Shown piece after piece: positions 49,048 to 57,875 of a stretch of DNA of 64,000 nt. The stretch is from NCBI RefSeq assembly GCF_002564105.1, contig NZ_PDBX01000001.1:1-64000 (forward strand), in the 5' to 3' direction. Below the pieces are notes generated by a model. The model worked only from the letters and a program-made list of their open reading frames with translations, had not been told where the DNA came from and ran no database searches. The position numbers and the translations under genes were made by a program. Source of the DNA: Collimonas sp. PA-H2. Lineage in GTDB: Bacteria > Pseudomonadota > Gammaproteobacteria > Burkholderiales > Burkholderiaceae_D. Numbering within the stretch: position 1 is the stretch's first letter; each line of letters opens with the position of its first letter.

Positions 49048-49563
49048 GGAAAACCTCTAAGCAGTGTGCTGGTAGCAATTGAAAATAAGGAGCGCAGTCA
49101 GCTCCCCAAAGCCGCGCGCCTGTCGGCGCCGGGATATGGCCCTAAGCCTTTGAATTGAAGTTGAGACGAGGTCTTAAGAAGCAGCGTCGGAAGCGACAGC
49201 TTTAGTGAAGAGACGGGATGGACAGAGCTGCAGATGGGTGAGCGTGCACATGGAATTCACTTGGCATAGGAAACAAGATGGTTATGGACATCCATTGCAG
49301 CAGCCGGCCTTCGACGGCAACAATCAGGAATGGGGTCAATCGCCGTACTTTTCTGATTGCGGGCAAAAGTCGTCACAGCGCTGCAGGTAGGATACGGTGC
49401 AACATTGTTACTTTACAGAAAGCAACAAACGCCGAAACTGTCACTTTTCACAGGGTGTTGCAATGCGCAAAATCCAAGTAGACTGTTCTGTCTTTTATCT
49501 CGCCTCGCCAGCTGGAGCGGCGGCCACGGCGCGCCCGATCGTTTGACAATACACACGCCCGCC
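49048..49563. other. 516-base divergent regulatory region between NRPS and MFS genes
   Basis: This region contains no supportable gene. It should carry both promoters and the NRPS leader. A weak hairpin (GGAGC/GCTCC, near 49090-49106) followed by TTATTTT on the minus strand lies 40-60 bases before the NRPS start; the stem is only 5 bp. No lux-type or other recognised operator was seen. Confidence 0.45.
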
Positions 49564-50841
49564 ATGACCGAGATGACGACAGAACTTGCAATGGAAAATG
49601 CGGCCGCCGCCGATCAGGCCGGGCTGCCGCCGGTATTGCTGCATCGCGGTTTCCTGCTGCTGATGGCAGGTTCTTTCGCTGCCTTCCTGGGAGAGCAGAT
49701 GACCACCGTGGCGCTGCCCTGGCTGGTGCTGAAGCTGAGCAACGATAGCGTGGCGCTGGGCCTGGTGCTGGCGCTGATGGCGCTGCCGAAAATCCTGTTT
49801 CTGATAATCGCCGGCGTGCTGGTGGACCGCCATTCGCCGCGCGCCGTGCTTCTTTGCGCGCTGACCGGCGGCGTCATTCTGCTCACGGCAGTCGGCACAT
49901 TACTGCTGCATGACATGTTGGCGCTATGGATGATGTATCTGTTCGCCTGCGGCATGGGGCTGGTGGGCGCCTTCGCCATTCCAGCGCGGGTCGCCATGCT
50001 GCCCAGGCTGATCCACCCGCTGCAGCTGCAATCGGCTAACGCGGCGCTCATGGGGATGACCCAGGTTTCCCTGCTGGGCGGGCCGCTGCTAGCCGGCCTG
50101 CTGGCGGCATCCACGGATGGATTGGGGCTGGCTTTCCTGCTGAATGCCGGCTGCTTCCTGGTCGCGGCAGTCACCGTGCCGCGCCTGCCGCCGCGCGCGC
50201 AGGCTGAGGCAGCGCACCAATCGGCCGATATGCCGCTACTTGCCACCATCGTTCCTGCGGCAAAATGGCTGTGGTCCGATGGCGTGCTGAGGACGCTGAT
50301 CAGTTACTGGACGGTTGTCACTCTGCTGGTGGCCGGCCCGGTCCAGGTCGGCCTGCCGCTATGGGTGGACCGCCAGCTGGGCGGCGGCGCTTCGGCCTTC
50401 GGGATACTGATTGCGGCCAACGGCCTGGGGCAGCTGATCGGCATCGTCTGCTCCGGCCTGCGCGCCAAGAAGGTGGTCCATCTGGGTGTCGCGGTCTGCC
50501 TGATCGATGGCTTGACCGGCATGGCCGTGCTTGGCATGGGATTCACCCACATGCTAGAGATAGGCCTGGCGCTGATGGTGGTGGTCGGCATCGGCGCCGG
50601 CTATGTCCAGGTCGGCTTGTTCACATGGATACAACGCCGTATCCCGAGCGCTCTCCATGGCCGGGTGCTCAGCATGCTGATGCTGATCCTGATTACCGGT
50701 GCGCCGTTGTCTGCCTTGATTGCCGGCTACCTGATCCGCTACGTCACGCCATCCCAGTTATTCATCTTCGGCGGCGCGGCGCTGTCGTTGTTCGCCATGC
50801 TGATGCTGCTGCATCCGAAACTGAGGCAATTGCGCAATTGA
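49564..50841 (+). CDS. MFS transporter, EntS-like exporter type
   Basis: This 425-residue inner-membrane protein has twelve hydrophobic segments and the MFS loop motif GVLVDRHSPR between helices 2 and 3. It falls in the drug/siderophore exporter branch (FLGEQMTTVALPWLVLKL...SVALGLVLALMALPKILF). The ATG at 49564 begins a normal short cytoplasmic N-terminus; the frame extends upstream to 49357 with non-protein-like sequence. It is divergent from the NRPS gene, so export of the NRPS product (or self-resistance) is the natural guess. That is inference from position only. Confidence 0.85.
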   Translation: MTEMTTELAMENAAAADQAGLPPVLLHRGFLLLMAGSFAAFLGEQMTTVALPWLVLKLSNDSVALGLVLALMALPKILFLIIAGVLVDRHSPRAVLLCALTGGVILLTAVGTLLLHDMLALWMMYLFACGMGLVGAFAIPARVAMLPRLIHPLQLQSANAALMGMTQVSLLGGPLLAGLLAASTDGLGLAFLLNAGCFLVAAVTVPRLPPRAQAEAAHQSADMPLLATIVPAAKWLWSDGVLRTLISYWTVVTLLVAGPVQVGLPLWVDRQLGGGASAFGILIAANGLGQLIGIVCSGLRAKKVVHLGVAVCLIDGLTGMAVLGMGFTHMLEIGLALMVVVGIGAGYVQVGLFTWIQRRIPSALHGRVLSMLMLILITGAPLSALIAGYLIRYVTPSQLFIFGGAALSLFAMLMLLHPKLRQLRN

Positions 50842-50855
50842 CAAATACCGGCGCG

Positions 50856-51671
50856 CTAGTCCAGCGCGTCGGCTTCGCTCAGGGCATCGGCGATGGGCGC
50901 TGGCTCCGGCATAGCATCGTCAGCGAGCTTGTCCATCCTGATGTATTCGATGTTGAGGGTGATCGCTTCGCTATAGCGCAGCACGAAGTAGTCGCCCTCT
51001 ACCACGTAGAAACGCTCCAGCTCTTCCGCAATGCTGGCGCCGTCCGGCTTGTCGGCCGAGAGCGGACGCCGCATCACCTGCTCCAGGATCAAACGGTCCA
51101 GGCTGCCGTTGGCGTCGACAAAGAAATTGTCCAGGATGCCGATGAACAACACCGCCTGCCCGGCCACATTGACGATGGCCGATACCGAGATCAGGTCCGG
51201 CCGCTGATCTTCGTCGAAATCGGCGCCGGTCAGCAGGTAGTACCAGGGCGCCTGGTTGAAGCGCAGCCAGGGAACGTACCAGCCGGCGTTGGCGCGGTCC
51301 AGGCGATAGCGGGTGATCATCAGCCGGAAAGCATTCGGCACGATCCAGGCGCCGGCATACAAGCTGAGGAAATAAGCGCATATCCAGGAAAACTGCACAG
51401 CGATGCCCTGGATCGCCTTGGCCTGGCTGGCGGCATCGGAAGACAGCAGCTCCAGCAGCAGCAAAGGCTGCAGAGTGCGCCCGAACAGCCATGCCGAAGC
51501 CAGCAGCCATAACGGATGAAAAACGCAGTTCCACAGCATGGCCTCGGTGACAATCTGTCCGAACGGCGAATAATCGAGGGAAATGCGCTCGGCCCGCTTG
51601 AAGCGCGAACGGGCGATGAAACCGGGGAGCAATAGCAGGAAGACGATTAAGGCAGGTAGCGCTACGTTCAT
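50856..51671 (-). CDS. hypothetical membrane protein
   Basis: Not confidently recognised. This 271-residue protein has an N-terminal anchor (ALPALIVFLLLLPGFIARS), two or three further hydrophobic segments (to about residue 115) and a soluble C-terminal half. The half includes RANAGWYVPWLRFNQAPWYYLLTGADF and an acidic tail. The layout resembles DUF6338-type proteins, but that is a weak match. It converges on the MFS gene (14-base gap) and follows a 66-residue gene by 8 bases, with which it probably forms an operon. Confidence 0.65.
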   Translation of the reverse strand: MNVALPALIVFLLLLPGFIARSRFKRAERISLDYSPFGQIVTEAMLWNCVFHPLWLLASAWLFGRTLQPLLLLELLSSDAASQAKAIQGIAVQFSWICAYFLSLYAGAWIVPNAFRLMITRYRLDRANAGWYVPWLRFNQAPWYYLLTGADFDEDQRPDLISVSAIVNVAGQAVLFIGILDNFFVDANGSLDRLILEQVMRRPLSADKPDGASIAEELERFYVVEGDYFVLRYSEAITLNIEYIRMDKLADDAMPEPAPIADALSEADALD

Positions 51672-51679
51672 CGTACCGC

Positions 51680-51880
51680 TCAGGCGGCCTTGGGTACGAC
51701 GGTGAGACGGTACAGGACTGTACCCTCTTGTGCGGAATGCAAGCTGATCACGTCATCAACGGCGACCGTGGTGGACAATGACGGCTGGGAATTTTTGCTG
51801 GCCAGATAGGCGCGCAGCTGCAGCTTCGCGCTCGGATCAGCGAGAACTCTTTTGGCCAGTGCGCTCTTCAGTGCTTTCAT
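51680..51880 (-). CDS. small hypothetical protein (66 aa)
   Basis: The product MKALKSALAKRVLADPSAKL... has a basic helical N-terminus and a strand-rich C-terminus (DDVISLHSAQEGTVLYRLTVVPKA). No family was recognised. The ATG at 51880 is the first in a plausible reading; the frame continues far upstream antisense to metN, which is an artefact. It lies 8 bases upstream of the membrane-protein gene and divergent from metNIQ, suggesting a two-gene unit. Confidence 0.55.
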   Translation of the reverse strand: MKALKSALAKRVLADPSAKLQLRAYLASKNSQPSLSTTVAVDDVISLHSAQEGTVLYRLTVVPKAA

Positions 51881-51957
51881 AGTGTGTCCACTATGCCATA
51901 AAAAAACATTTTTTGCATGTTGCCGCCGCGTCATCTCCTGACGATACTCATATTGCC

Positions 51958-51974
51958 TAACAATAGGATTGTTA
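51958..51974. promoter_or_regulatory. 17-bp dyad upstream of metNIQ, candidate operator
   Basis: TAACAAT-AGG-ATTGTTA is a perfect 7+3+7 inverted repeat, followed at once by a looser GTTAT-N6-ATAAC dyad. Both lie in the 177-base gap between metN (plus) and the 66-residue gene (minus), within about 100 bases of the metN start. Confidence 0.4.
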
Positions 51975-52057
51975 TATCTACATAACGATTTATAACTTTG
52001 GTGTATATAGGGTCGCTGATAAAATTGCAAGCCTGACTGAATTTGTGAAGCAAACCT

Positions 52058-53107
52058 GTGATCCGCATCGAGAACCTGCATAAAACCTATCCGCTGGAAC
52101 GCAATGCCAAAACCGCCGGCACTGCCGTCGCTGCCTTGTCCGATATCAATCTGCATATCAAAAAAGGCGAAATTTTCGGCATCATCGGCCGCTCCGGCGC
52201 CGGTAAAAGCACCCTGATCCGCACCCTCAACATGCTGGAACGCCCGTCCGGCGGCAGCGTATCGATCGAGGGCGAAGACATTACCGCGCTGGACAACAGC
52301 GGCCTGCACCGGCTGCGTCAACGCATCGGCATGATTTTCCAGCATTTCAACCTGCTCAACGCCAAGACCGTGGCCGCGAATATCGACTGGCCGCTGAAAA
52401 TCACCAGCAAGTACACGCCGCAGGAACGCGCCGCCCGGGTGAGCGAGCTGCTGGCGCTGGTCGGCCTCAGCGAGCATCGCGACAAGTATCCGGCGCAACT
52501 GTCCGGCGGCCAGAAACAGCGCGTCGGCATCGCCCGCGCCTTGGCCAACACGCCGCACCTGCTGCTGTGCGACGAAGCCACCTCGGCGCTCGATCCGGAA
52601 ACCACCCAGGCCATCCTGCGCCTGCTGCTCGACATCAACCGCAAGCTGGGCCTGACCATCGTGCTGATCACGCACGAAATGCAGGTGATCCGCAATATCT
52701 GCGACCGCGTGGCGGTGCTCGAAGCCGGCCGCATCGTCGAAAGCGGCGAAGTCGCCGAAGTATTCCTGCATCCGCAGCACGCGGTGACGCAAAGCATGGT
52801 GGCGGAAAGTACGCCGTTTTCCGCCGAGGCGGCATTGCTACCACCGGCGACGGCAGCCGGCCATGCCCATCTGCGCGGCCTGCTGGTACGCCTGACCTAT
52901 GTCGGCGACATCACCTACCAGCCGATCCTGAGCAGCATCGCCGCCGCCACGCCAGCCCTGATCACCATCCTGCAAGGGACCATCGCCCGCATCAAGGACA
53001 CCCCTTACGGCCAGCTGCTGGTGGAAATCCGCGGCGAAGCCACCGACGTTGCGCAGGTATTCACCACGCTGGACCAGCACAACATCCGCCATGAGGTACT
53101 CGCATAA
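52058..53107 (+). CDS. metN: methionine ABC transporter ATP-binding protein MetN
   Basis: This 349-residue ATPase of the D/L-methionine importer has Walker A GRSGAGKST (about 45-53), signature LSGGQKQR, Walker B LLLCDEATSALDP and switch VLITHEM. The C-terminal 90 residues (HLRGLLVRLTYVGDITYQPIL...VAQVFTTLDQHNIRHEVLA) are the NIL/ACT-like domain that senses cytoplasmic methionine and shuts the transporter. The start is GTG at 52058, with no strong ribosome-binding site. Its stop overlaps the metI start (TAATG), so N and I are coupled. Confidence 0.95.
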   Translation: MIRIENLHKTYPLERNAKTAGTAVAALSDINLHIKKGEIFGIIGRSGAGKSTLIRTLNMLERPSGGSVSIEGEDITALDNSGLHRLRQRIGMIFQHFNLLNAKTVAANIDWPLKITSKYTPQERAARVSELLALVGLSEHRDKYPAQLSGGQKQRVGIARALANTPHLLLCDEATSALDPETTQAILRLLLDINRKLGLTIVLITHEMQVIRNICDRVAVLEAGRIVESGEVAEVFLHPQHAVTQSMVAESTPFSAEAALLPPATAAGHAHLRGLLVRLTYVGDITYQPILSSIAAATPALITILQGTIARIKDTPYGQLLVEIRGEATDVAQVFTTLDQHNIRHEVLA

Positions 53108-53766
53108 TGGATTTCTCACTCATCGACTGGGCCGACATCTGGCAAGCCACCTGGGAAACCCTTGCCATGACCGGCTTTTCCCTGCTGTTCACGATACTGC
53201 TCGGGCTGCCGCTCGGCATCCTGCTGTTCATCACCGGCAAGCGCCAGCTGCTGGAACAGCGCGGCATCTACCGGGTGCTATCGCTGGTTGTCAATGTGCT
53301 GCGCTCGGTGCCGTTCCTGATCCTGCTGATCGTGATGATCCCAGTCACGGTGCTGCTGGTCAGTACCTCGCTAGGCGTATTGGGCGCGATTCCGCCGCTG
53401 GTGCTGGGCACCGCGCCGTTCTTTGCGCGGCTGGTGGAAAACGTCTTGCGTGAAATCGACCGCGGCGTGGTTGAGGCTTGCCAGGCGATGGGCGCCAACA
53501 AGCGCCAGATCATCTTCGGCGCCCTGCTGCCGGAAGCCTTGCCCGGCCTGATCGCCGCCACTACGGTCACGGCGATTGCCCTGATGTCGTATGCCGCCAT
53601 GTCCGGCGTGATCGGCGGCGGCGGCCTGGGCGACCTGGCGATCCGTTTCGGCTACCAGCGCTTCCAGACCGAAGTGATGGTGACCACCGTTGCGGTGCTG
53701 GTAGTGCTGGTGCAAGTGCTGCAGTTTTCCGGCGACCGGCTGGTGCAGCATTTCACACGTAAATGA
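53107..53766 (+). CDS. metI: methionine ABC transporter permease MetI
   Basis: This 219-residue permease has five hydrophobic helices and the EAA-type loop EACQAMGANKRQIIFGALLPEALPG that contacts MetN. Family blocks LNVLRSVPFLILLIVMIPVT and YAAMSGVIGGGGLGDLAIRFGYQRF are present. It starts within the metN stop and ends 41 bases before metQ. Confidence 0.96.
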   Translation: MDFSLIDWADIWQATWETLAMTGFSLLFTILLGLPLGILLFITGKRQLLEQRGIYRVLSLVVNVLRSVPFLILLIVMIPVTVLLVSTSLGVLGAIPPLVLGTAPFFARLVENVLREIDRGVVEACQAMGANKRQIIFGALLPEALPGLIAATTVTAIALMSYAAMSGVIGGGGLGDLAIRFGYQRFQTEVMVTTVAVLVVLVQVLQFSGDRLVQHFTRK

Positions 53767-53807
53767 TTTTTCAGCTTGTGTTTTTAAAATTTAAAAAGGG
53801 AGTTTCT

Positions 53808-54617
53808 ATGTCACGTAAATTTTCACTGTCGCTGGGCCTGGCCGCAGCGGTATTCTCGACCTTCAGCCTGATCGCCGCAGCGCCGGCGCAAGCCGCCGAC
53901 AAGCTGGTGATCGCCGCCACCCCGGTGCCGCACGCGGAGATCCTGGAATTCGTCAAGCCTATCCTGGCCAAGGAAGGCGTCGACCTGCAGGTCAAGGTAT
54001 TCACCGACTATATTCAGCCGGCGGTGCAAACCAACGAAAAACGGGTAGACGGCAACTTCTTCCTGCACCTGCCCTACCTGAATGAATTCAAGAAGAACCA
54101 CAAGAACGACCTCGAAGTCGTGGTCGCCAAGGTGCACGTCGAACCGTTCGCCGGCTACTCCAGCAAGTACAAGAAACTGGCCGACCTGCCGGACGGCGCC
54201 ACCATCGCCATTCCTAACGATCCGTCCAATTCCGGCCGCGCCTTGCTGCTGCTGTCGCGCCAGGGCCTGCTGAAGCTGAAAGACCCGAGCAACATTTCGG
54301 CAACGCAGAAAGACATCGTCGAAAATCCAAAACACCTGAAATTCAAGGAACTGGAAGCCGCCACCTTGCCGCGCGTGCTGAACCAGGTCGACCTGGCCCT
54401 GATCAACACCAACTACGCAATCGAAGCCAAGCTCAATCCGGTCAAGGACTCTTTGTTCATCGAAGATGCCAATTCGCCTTACGCCAACCTGCTGGTGGCG
54501 CGCGCCGACAACAAGGACAACCCTGCCGTGAAAAAACTGGCGGCGGCGCTGAACTCGCCGGAAGTGAAGAAATTCATCGAAGAGAAATACAAAGGCGCGG
54601 TGGTTCCGGCGTTCTGA
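53808..54617 (+). CDS. metQ: methionine ABC transporter substrate-binding protein MetQ
   Basis: This 269-residue NlpA-family binding protein has the mature start DKLVIAATPVPHAEILEFVKPIL and family blocks NEKRVDGNFFLHLPYLNEF, AIPNDPSNSGRALLLL and ALINTNYAIEA. The signal peptide ends PAQA-AD with no lipobox cysteine, so unlike many MetQ proteins it is probably soluble periplasmic. AAAGGGAG precedes the ATG at 53808, which is why the longer frame from 53763 is not used. A terminator follows. Confidence 0.95.
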   Translation: MSRKFSLSLGLAAAVFSTFSLIAAAPAQAADKLVIAATPVPHAEILEFVKPILAKEGVDLQVKVFTDYIQPAVQTNEKRVDGNFFLHLPYLNEFKKNHKNDLEVVVAKVHVEPFAGYSSKYKKLADLPDGATIAIPNDPSNSGRALLLLSRQGLLKLKDPSNISATQKDIVENPKHLKFKELEAATLPRVLNQVDLALINTNYAIEAKLNPVKDSLFIEDANSPYANLLVARADNKDNPAVKKLAAALNSPEVKKFIEEKYKGAVVPAF

Positions 54618-54662
54618 TTGCTTTGACGACTCTGCCTGGCTGCCAGGCAGCAATAACAAAAC

Positions 54663-54690
54663 AAGCCCTCGCGATTTGCGGGGGCTTTTT
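54663..54690 (+). terminator. terminator of metNIQ
   Basis: A 10-bp stem (AAGCCCTCGC/GCGGGGGCTT, one G-T pair) with a 5-base loop is followed by TTTTT. It lies 46 bases after the metQ stop and 57 before the ClpP-like gene. Confidence 0.85.
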
Positions 54691-54746
54691 GGTTTACACT
54701 GAGTCTTTTGCAATCAATGAATTCCCCAACACCTTAGAGGCACATC

Positions 54747-55325
54747 ATGGAAGAAAAAGTGGAAACCAATGCATCCCAGCGCGACGCCTTCCTGGAAGAG
54801 AAAGCGTTCAAGTCACGCACTGTCTTGCTGTTCGGCCAAATCAACGACACCGTGGCGCGCGATATCGTACGCCAATTGATCGCCCTATCCGGCGAATCCA
54901 AGGCGCCGATCAATTTCCTGGTCTGTTCGCCGGGCGGCCATGTCGAGTCGGGCGACGTGATCCATGATGTGATCCGCTTCATCGACGCTCCAGTCAACAT
55001 GATCGGCAGCGGCTGGGTCGGCAGCGCCGCGGTCAACGTGTTCCTGTCGGTGCCGAAAGAACGCCGCTTCTGCCTGCAGAACACCCGCTTCCTGATCCAT
55101 CAGCCAAGCGGCGGCGTCGGCGGCCAGGCTTCCGATATCGCCATCCAGGCGCGTGAAATCATCCGCGTGCGCGAAAGAATCGGCGCCCTGATCGCCAAGG
55201 AAACCGGCCAGAAGCTGGAAAAAGTGTCGGCCGACATCGACCGCGATTTCTGGATGTCGGCGCCGGAAGCCATCGAATATGGCCTGGTATCCAAATCCAT
55301 CGTCAGCGCCAAGGAAGTTGCCTGA
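54747..55325 (+). CDS. ClpP-family serine protease paralogue
   Basis: This 192-residue Clp protease proteolytic-subunit homologue aligns with ClpP through CSPGGHVESGDVIHDVIRFI, RFCLQNTRFLIHQPSGGVGGQASDIAIQAREIIRVRERI and DFWMSAPEAIEYGLV. The triad is Ser93 (GWVGSAAVN), His118 (LIHQP) and Asp167 (DRDFWMSAPEA). The serine context GSAA replaces the usual ASMG of housekeeping ClpP, and no clpX or clpA is adjacent. It is therefore a second ClpP-like protein of unclear partner. AGAGG precedes the ATG. Terminators on both sides make it a single-gene unit. Confidence 0.88.
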   Translation: MEEKVETNASQRDAFLEEKAFKSRTVLLFGQINDTVARDIVRQLIALSGESKAPINFLVCSPGGHVESGDVIHDVIRFIDAPVNMIGSGWVGSAAVNVFLSVPKERRFCLQNTRFLIHQPSGGVGGQASDIAIQAREIIRVRERIGALIAKETGQKLEKVSADIDRDFWMSAPEAIEYGLVSKSIVSAKEVA

Positions 55326-55374
55326 CAACGCCAAGGCATGAGCATGACGACCGCTTAACGTTCAGTTAACGGCA

Positions 55375-55409
55375 AGAGGGGGCGAGTAAATCATTTACTC
55401 GCCCCCTCT
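55375..55409. terminator. bidirectional terminator between the ClpP-like gene and metE
   Basis: A perfect 17-bp stem (55375-55391 with 55393-55409) is centred on one base, GC-rich in the middle, ending AGAGGG / CCCTCTTT. It lies between convergent genes. Confidence 0.88.
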
Positions 55410-55426
55410 TTCATTACGCTTGAAGC

Positions 55427-57715
55427 TTACGCCGCCTTGCGTTCCTGCTCTACCGTCTCACGCAAGCGCTTGGCCGCCAGCACCATGTTTTCCAGCGCCT
55501 CGTAAGTCTCCGGCCAGCCGCGTGTTTTCAGGCCGCAATCTGGATTGACCCACAGCCGGGCATCAGGAATCACGCCGCGCGCCTTGCGCAGCAGGCGCTC
55601 CATTTCGTCGACCTGCGGCACCCGCGGCGAGTGGATGTCGTAGACGCCCGGGCCGATGTCGTTCGGATAGGCAAACTCGCCGAAGCCATCCAGCAACTCC
55701 ATGTCTGAGCGTGAAGTCTCGATAGTGATGACATCGGCATCCATCGCCGCGATCCATGGCAGGATGTCGTTGAACTCCGAATAGCACATGTGGGTGTGGA
55801 TCTGGGTTTCGTCGCCGACGCCGGCGGCGCTGATCTTGAATGCCCGCACCGCCCAGTCGAGGTAATGTGGCCAGTCGCGCGATTTCAGCGGCAAGCCTTC
55901 GCGGAACGCCGGTTCGTCGATCTGGATCATGCCGATATTGGCCTTTTCGAGGTCGCAGACTTCGTCGCGCAAGGCCAGAGCGATTTGCAGCGCCGTGGTT
56001 TCGCGCGGCTGGTCGTCGCGCACAAAGGACCATTGCAGCATCGTCACAGGTCCGGTCAGCATGCCCTTCATCGGCTTGGCTGTCAGGGTCTGGGCGAACT
56101 GGCTCCAGCCGACTGTCATGGCTTCAGGCCGATACACGTCCCCATAAATCACCGGCGGCTTGACGCAGCGCGAACCGTAGCTCTGCACCCAGCCGTTGGC
56201 GGTGAAGGCGTAGCCCCACAGCTGTTCGCCGAAATACTCGACCATGTCATTGCGTTCCGGCTCGCCATGCACCAGCACGTCGAGGCCGAGCTCTTCCTGT
56301 TTTTGGACCACGACGCGGATTTCTTCACGCATCTTGTCGAGGTAGTCCAGATGGCCGATGTCGCCACGCTTGTAGGCGGCGCGCGCCTGGCGGATTTCCG
56401 CGGTTTGCGGGAAAGAGCCGATGGTGGTGGTCGGGAATGCCGGCAACTGCCATTTCGCTTGCTGCTTGGCGATGCGCGCATCGAAGGCGGCGGAGCGCTC
56501 GGCATCGGCCGCGGTCACTGCCGCCAGGCGTTTTTGCACCAGCGGATTGTGGATGCGGCTGGAGCCGCGGCGGCTGGCCTGGGCCGCGCGCGAAGCCACG
56601 AATTGCGCTTCGACCGCAGCGGCGTTGCCGTTCAGCGCCTGCTTGAGGGCGACGATTTCCGCCAGCTTCTGGGTGGCGAACGCCAGCCAGCTTTTCAACT
56701 CATCGTCGAGCTTGGCTTCATTGGCGAGGTCAACCGGTACGTGCAGCAGCGAGCAGCTGGAAGCCACCCACAGGCGGTCGCCCAGTTGCGCTTGCAGCGG
56801 CTTGAGTTTGGTCAACACCTGATCGAGGTCGGTGCGCCACAGGTTGCGGCCATCAACCACACCCAGCGACAATATCTTGTCTTGCGGCCAGCCGGCAGTA
56901 ATCTGTTCCAGCTGATCGGCGCCGCGCACCAGGTCCAGATGGACGCCTGCCACCGGCAGCGTACGCAGCAGTTCAGCGTGTTCGCTGACTTCGCCGAAAT
57001 AGGTGGTCAGCAGCAAGGCTGGCGCTGCCTTGTTCAGCTGTGCATAGACCGGTGCAAAAGCGTTGCGCCAGGCGGCGTCCAGCTCCAGCGCCAGGATAGG
57101 CTCGTCGATCTGCACCGACTCGATGCCGGCGGCCTGCAAACGCTGCAGCAACTGCTGGTAGCCGGCCACAACCTTAGGCAGCAGATCCAGCTTGTGGCCG
57201 AGGCCGGACTTGATCTTGCCTTGATACAGCAAGGTCAGCGGACCGACCAGCGCCACTTTGACCTTATGGCCGAGGGCGCGCGCTTCAGCGATTTCATCGT
57301 GCAGCCAGTCGACGCCGCCGTTGAATTGGAGGTCGGCAGTCCATTCCGGCACCAGGTAGTGATAATTGGTGTCGAACCATTTGGTCATTTCCATCGCGAA
57401 GTGCTGCTTGCTGCCGCGCGCCAGGATAAAGTAGTCGGCCAGGGTCAGCTGTTTCGGATCGAAGCCGAAACGGCTGGGGATAGCGCCCAGCAATGCCAGC
57501 GTGCCGAGGACCTGGTCGTACCAGGCGAAGTCGCCGACCGTGACGAAATCGAGGCCGGCATCGGCTTGGGCTTGCCAGTGGCGGGCGCGCAAAGTGGCGC
57601 CGGTGGCGCGCAATGCAGCCTCGTCGGATGCGCCCTTCCAGAACGATTCCTGGGCAAACTTCAGTTCGCGGTGAGCGCCGATGCGCGGAAACCCTAATAC
57701 GTGTGCCAATGCCAT
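55427..57715 (-). CDS. metE: cobalamin-independent methionine synthase MetE
   Basis: MetE transfers the methyl group of methyl-tetrahydropteroyl-triglutamate to homocysteine, giving methionine without B12. The 762-residue protein starts [19 protein letters not shown]. Its catalytic C-terminal domain has the zinc-site segments HTHMCYSEF and [11 protein letters not shown], plus the conserved [20 protein letters not shown]. The ATG at 57715 has GGAGACAG upstream; the 7-residue longer start does not. It is divergent from metR, the usual MetR-activated arrangement, and within 4 kb of the methionine importer genes. Confidence 0.97.
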   Translation of the reverse strand: MALAHVLGFPRIGAHRELKFAQESFWKGASDEAALRATGATLRARHWQAQADAGLDFVTVGDFAWYDQVLGTLALLGAIPSRFGFDPKQLTLADYFILARGSKQHFAMEMTKWFDTNYHYLVPEWTADLQFNGGVDWLHDEIAEARALGHKVKVALVGPLTLLYQGKIKSGLGHKLDLLPKVVAGYQQLLQRLQAAGIESVQIDEPILALELDAAWRNAFAPVYAQLNKAAPALLLTTYFGEVSEHAELLRTLPVAGVHLDLVRGADQLEQITAGWPQDKILSLGVVDGRNLWRTDLDQVLTKLKPLQAQLGDRLWVASSCSLLHVPVDLANEAKLDDELKSWLAFATQKLAEIVALKQALNGNAAAVEAQFVASRAAQASRRGSSRIHNPLVQKRLAAVTAADAERSAAFDARIAKQQAKWQLPAFPTTTIGSFPQTAEIRQARAAYKRGDIGHLDYLDKMREEIRVVVQKQEELGLDVLVHGEPERNDMVEYFGEQLWGYAFTANGWVQSYGSRCVKPPVIYGDVYRPEAMTVGWSQFAQTLTAKPMKGMLTGPVTMLQWSFVRDDQPRETTALQIALALRDEVCDLEKANIGMIQIDEPAFREGLPLKSRDWPHYLDWAVRAFKISAAGVGDETQIHTHMCYSEFNDILPWIAAMDADVITIETSRSDMELLDGFGEFAYPNDIGPGVYDIHSPRVPQVDEMERLLRKARGVIPDARLWVNPDCGLKTRGWPETYEALENMVLAAKRLRETVEQERKAA

Positions 57716-57839
57716 CTCTGTCTCCAATAAAAACATGTTCGATGACTCGCATCTTGGGCCAGCTTGGATTATGATTCAAACGATAAATATTAAGAGTCAA
57801 CTTGAATTTTACTCATACATCGGCTTTTTGATCATTTCG

Positions 57840-57875
57840 GCAACCTTATTGGCAAGCTTATTTGCAACCTTATGC
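57840..57875 (+). repeat. three 12-bp tandem repeats overlapping the metR start
   Basis: GCAACCTTATTG, GCAAGCTTATTT and GCAACCTTATGC follow one another without gaps. The metR ATG lies in the third unit, and no Shine-Dalgarno sequence is visible in front of it. Confidence 0.7.

Noticed and set aside
49085..49110. Attenuator-like hairpin in the NRPS leader
   Set aside because: The stem is only 5 bp and the following T tract is interrupted; too weak to list as a terminator.
51968..51989. Dyad GTTATAT-CTACATAAC resembling the E. coli ModE operator halves upstream of metN
   Set aside because: The half-sites match but the spacing is about six bases too short for a ModE dimer and the neighbouring genes concern methionine; kept only as a generic dyad.
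55790..57697. 635-codon open frame antisense to metE
   Set aside because: It has shadow-frame composition and the opposite strand encodes a complete MetE.
57716..57871. SAM riboswitch or perfect MetR box in the metE-metR gap
   Set aside because: No S-box-like stems and no exact TGAA-N5-TTCA were found; only loose half matches.
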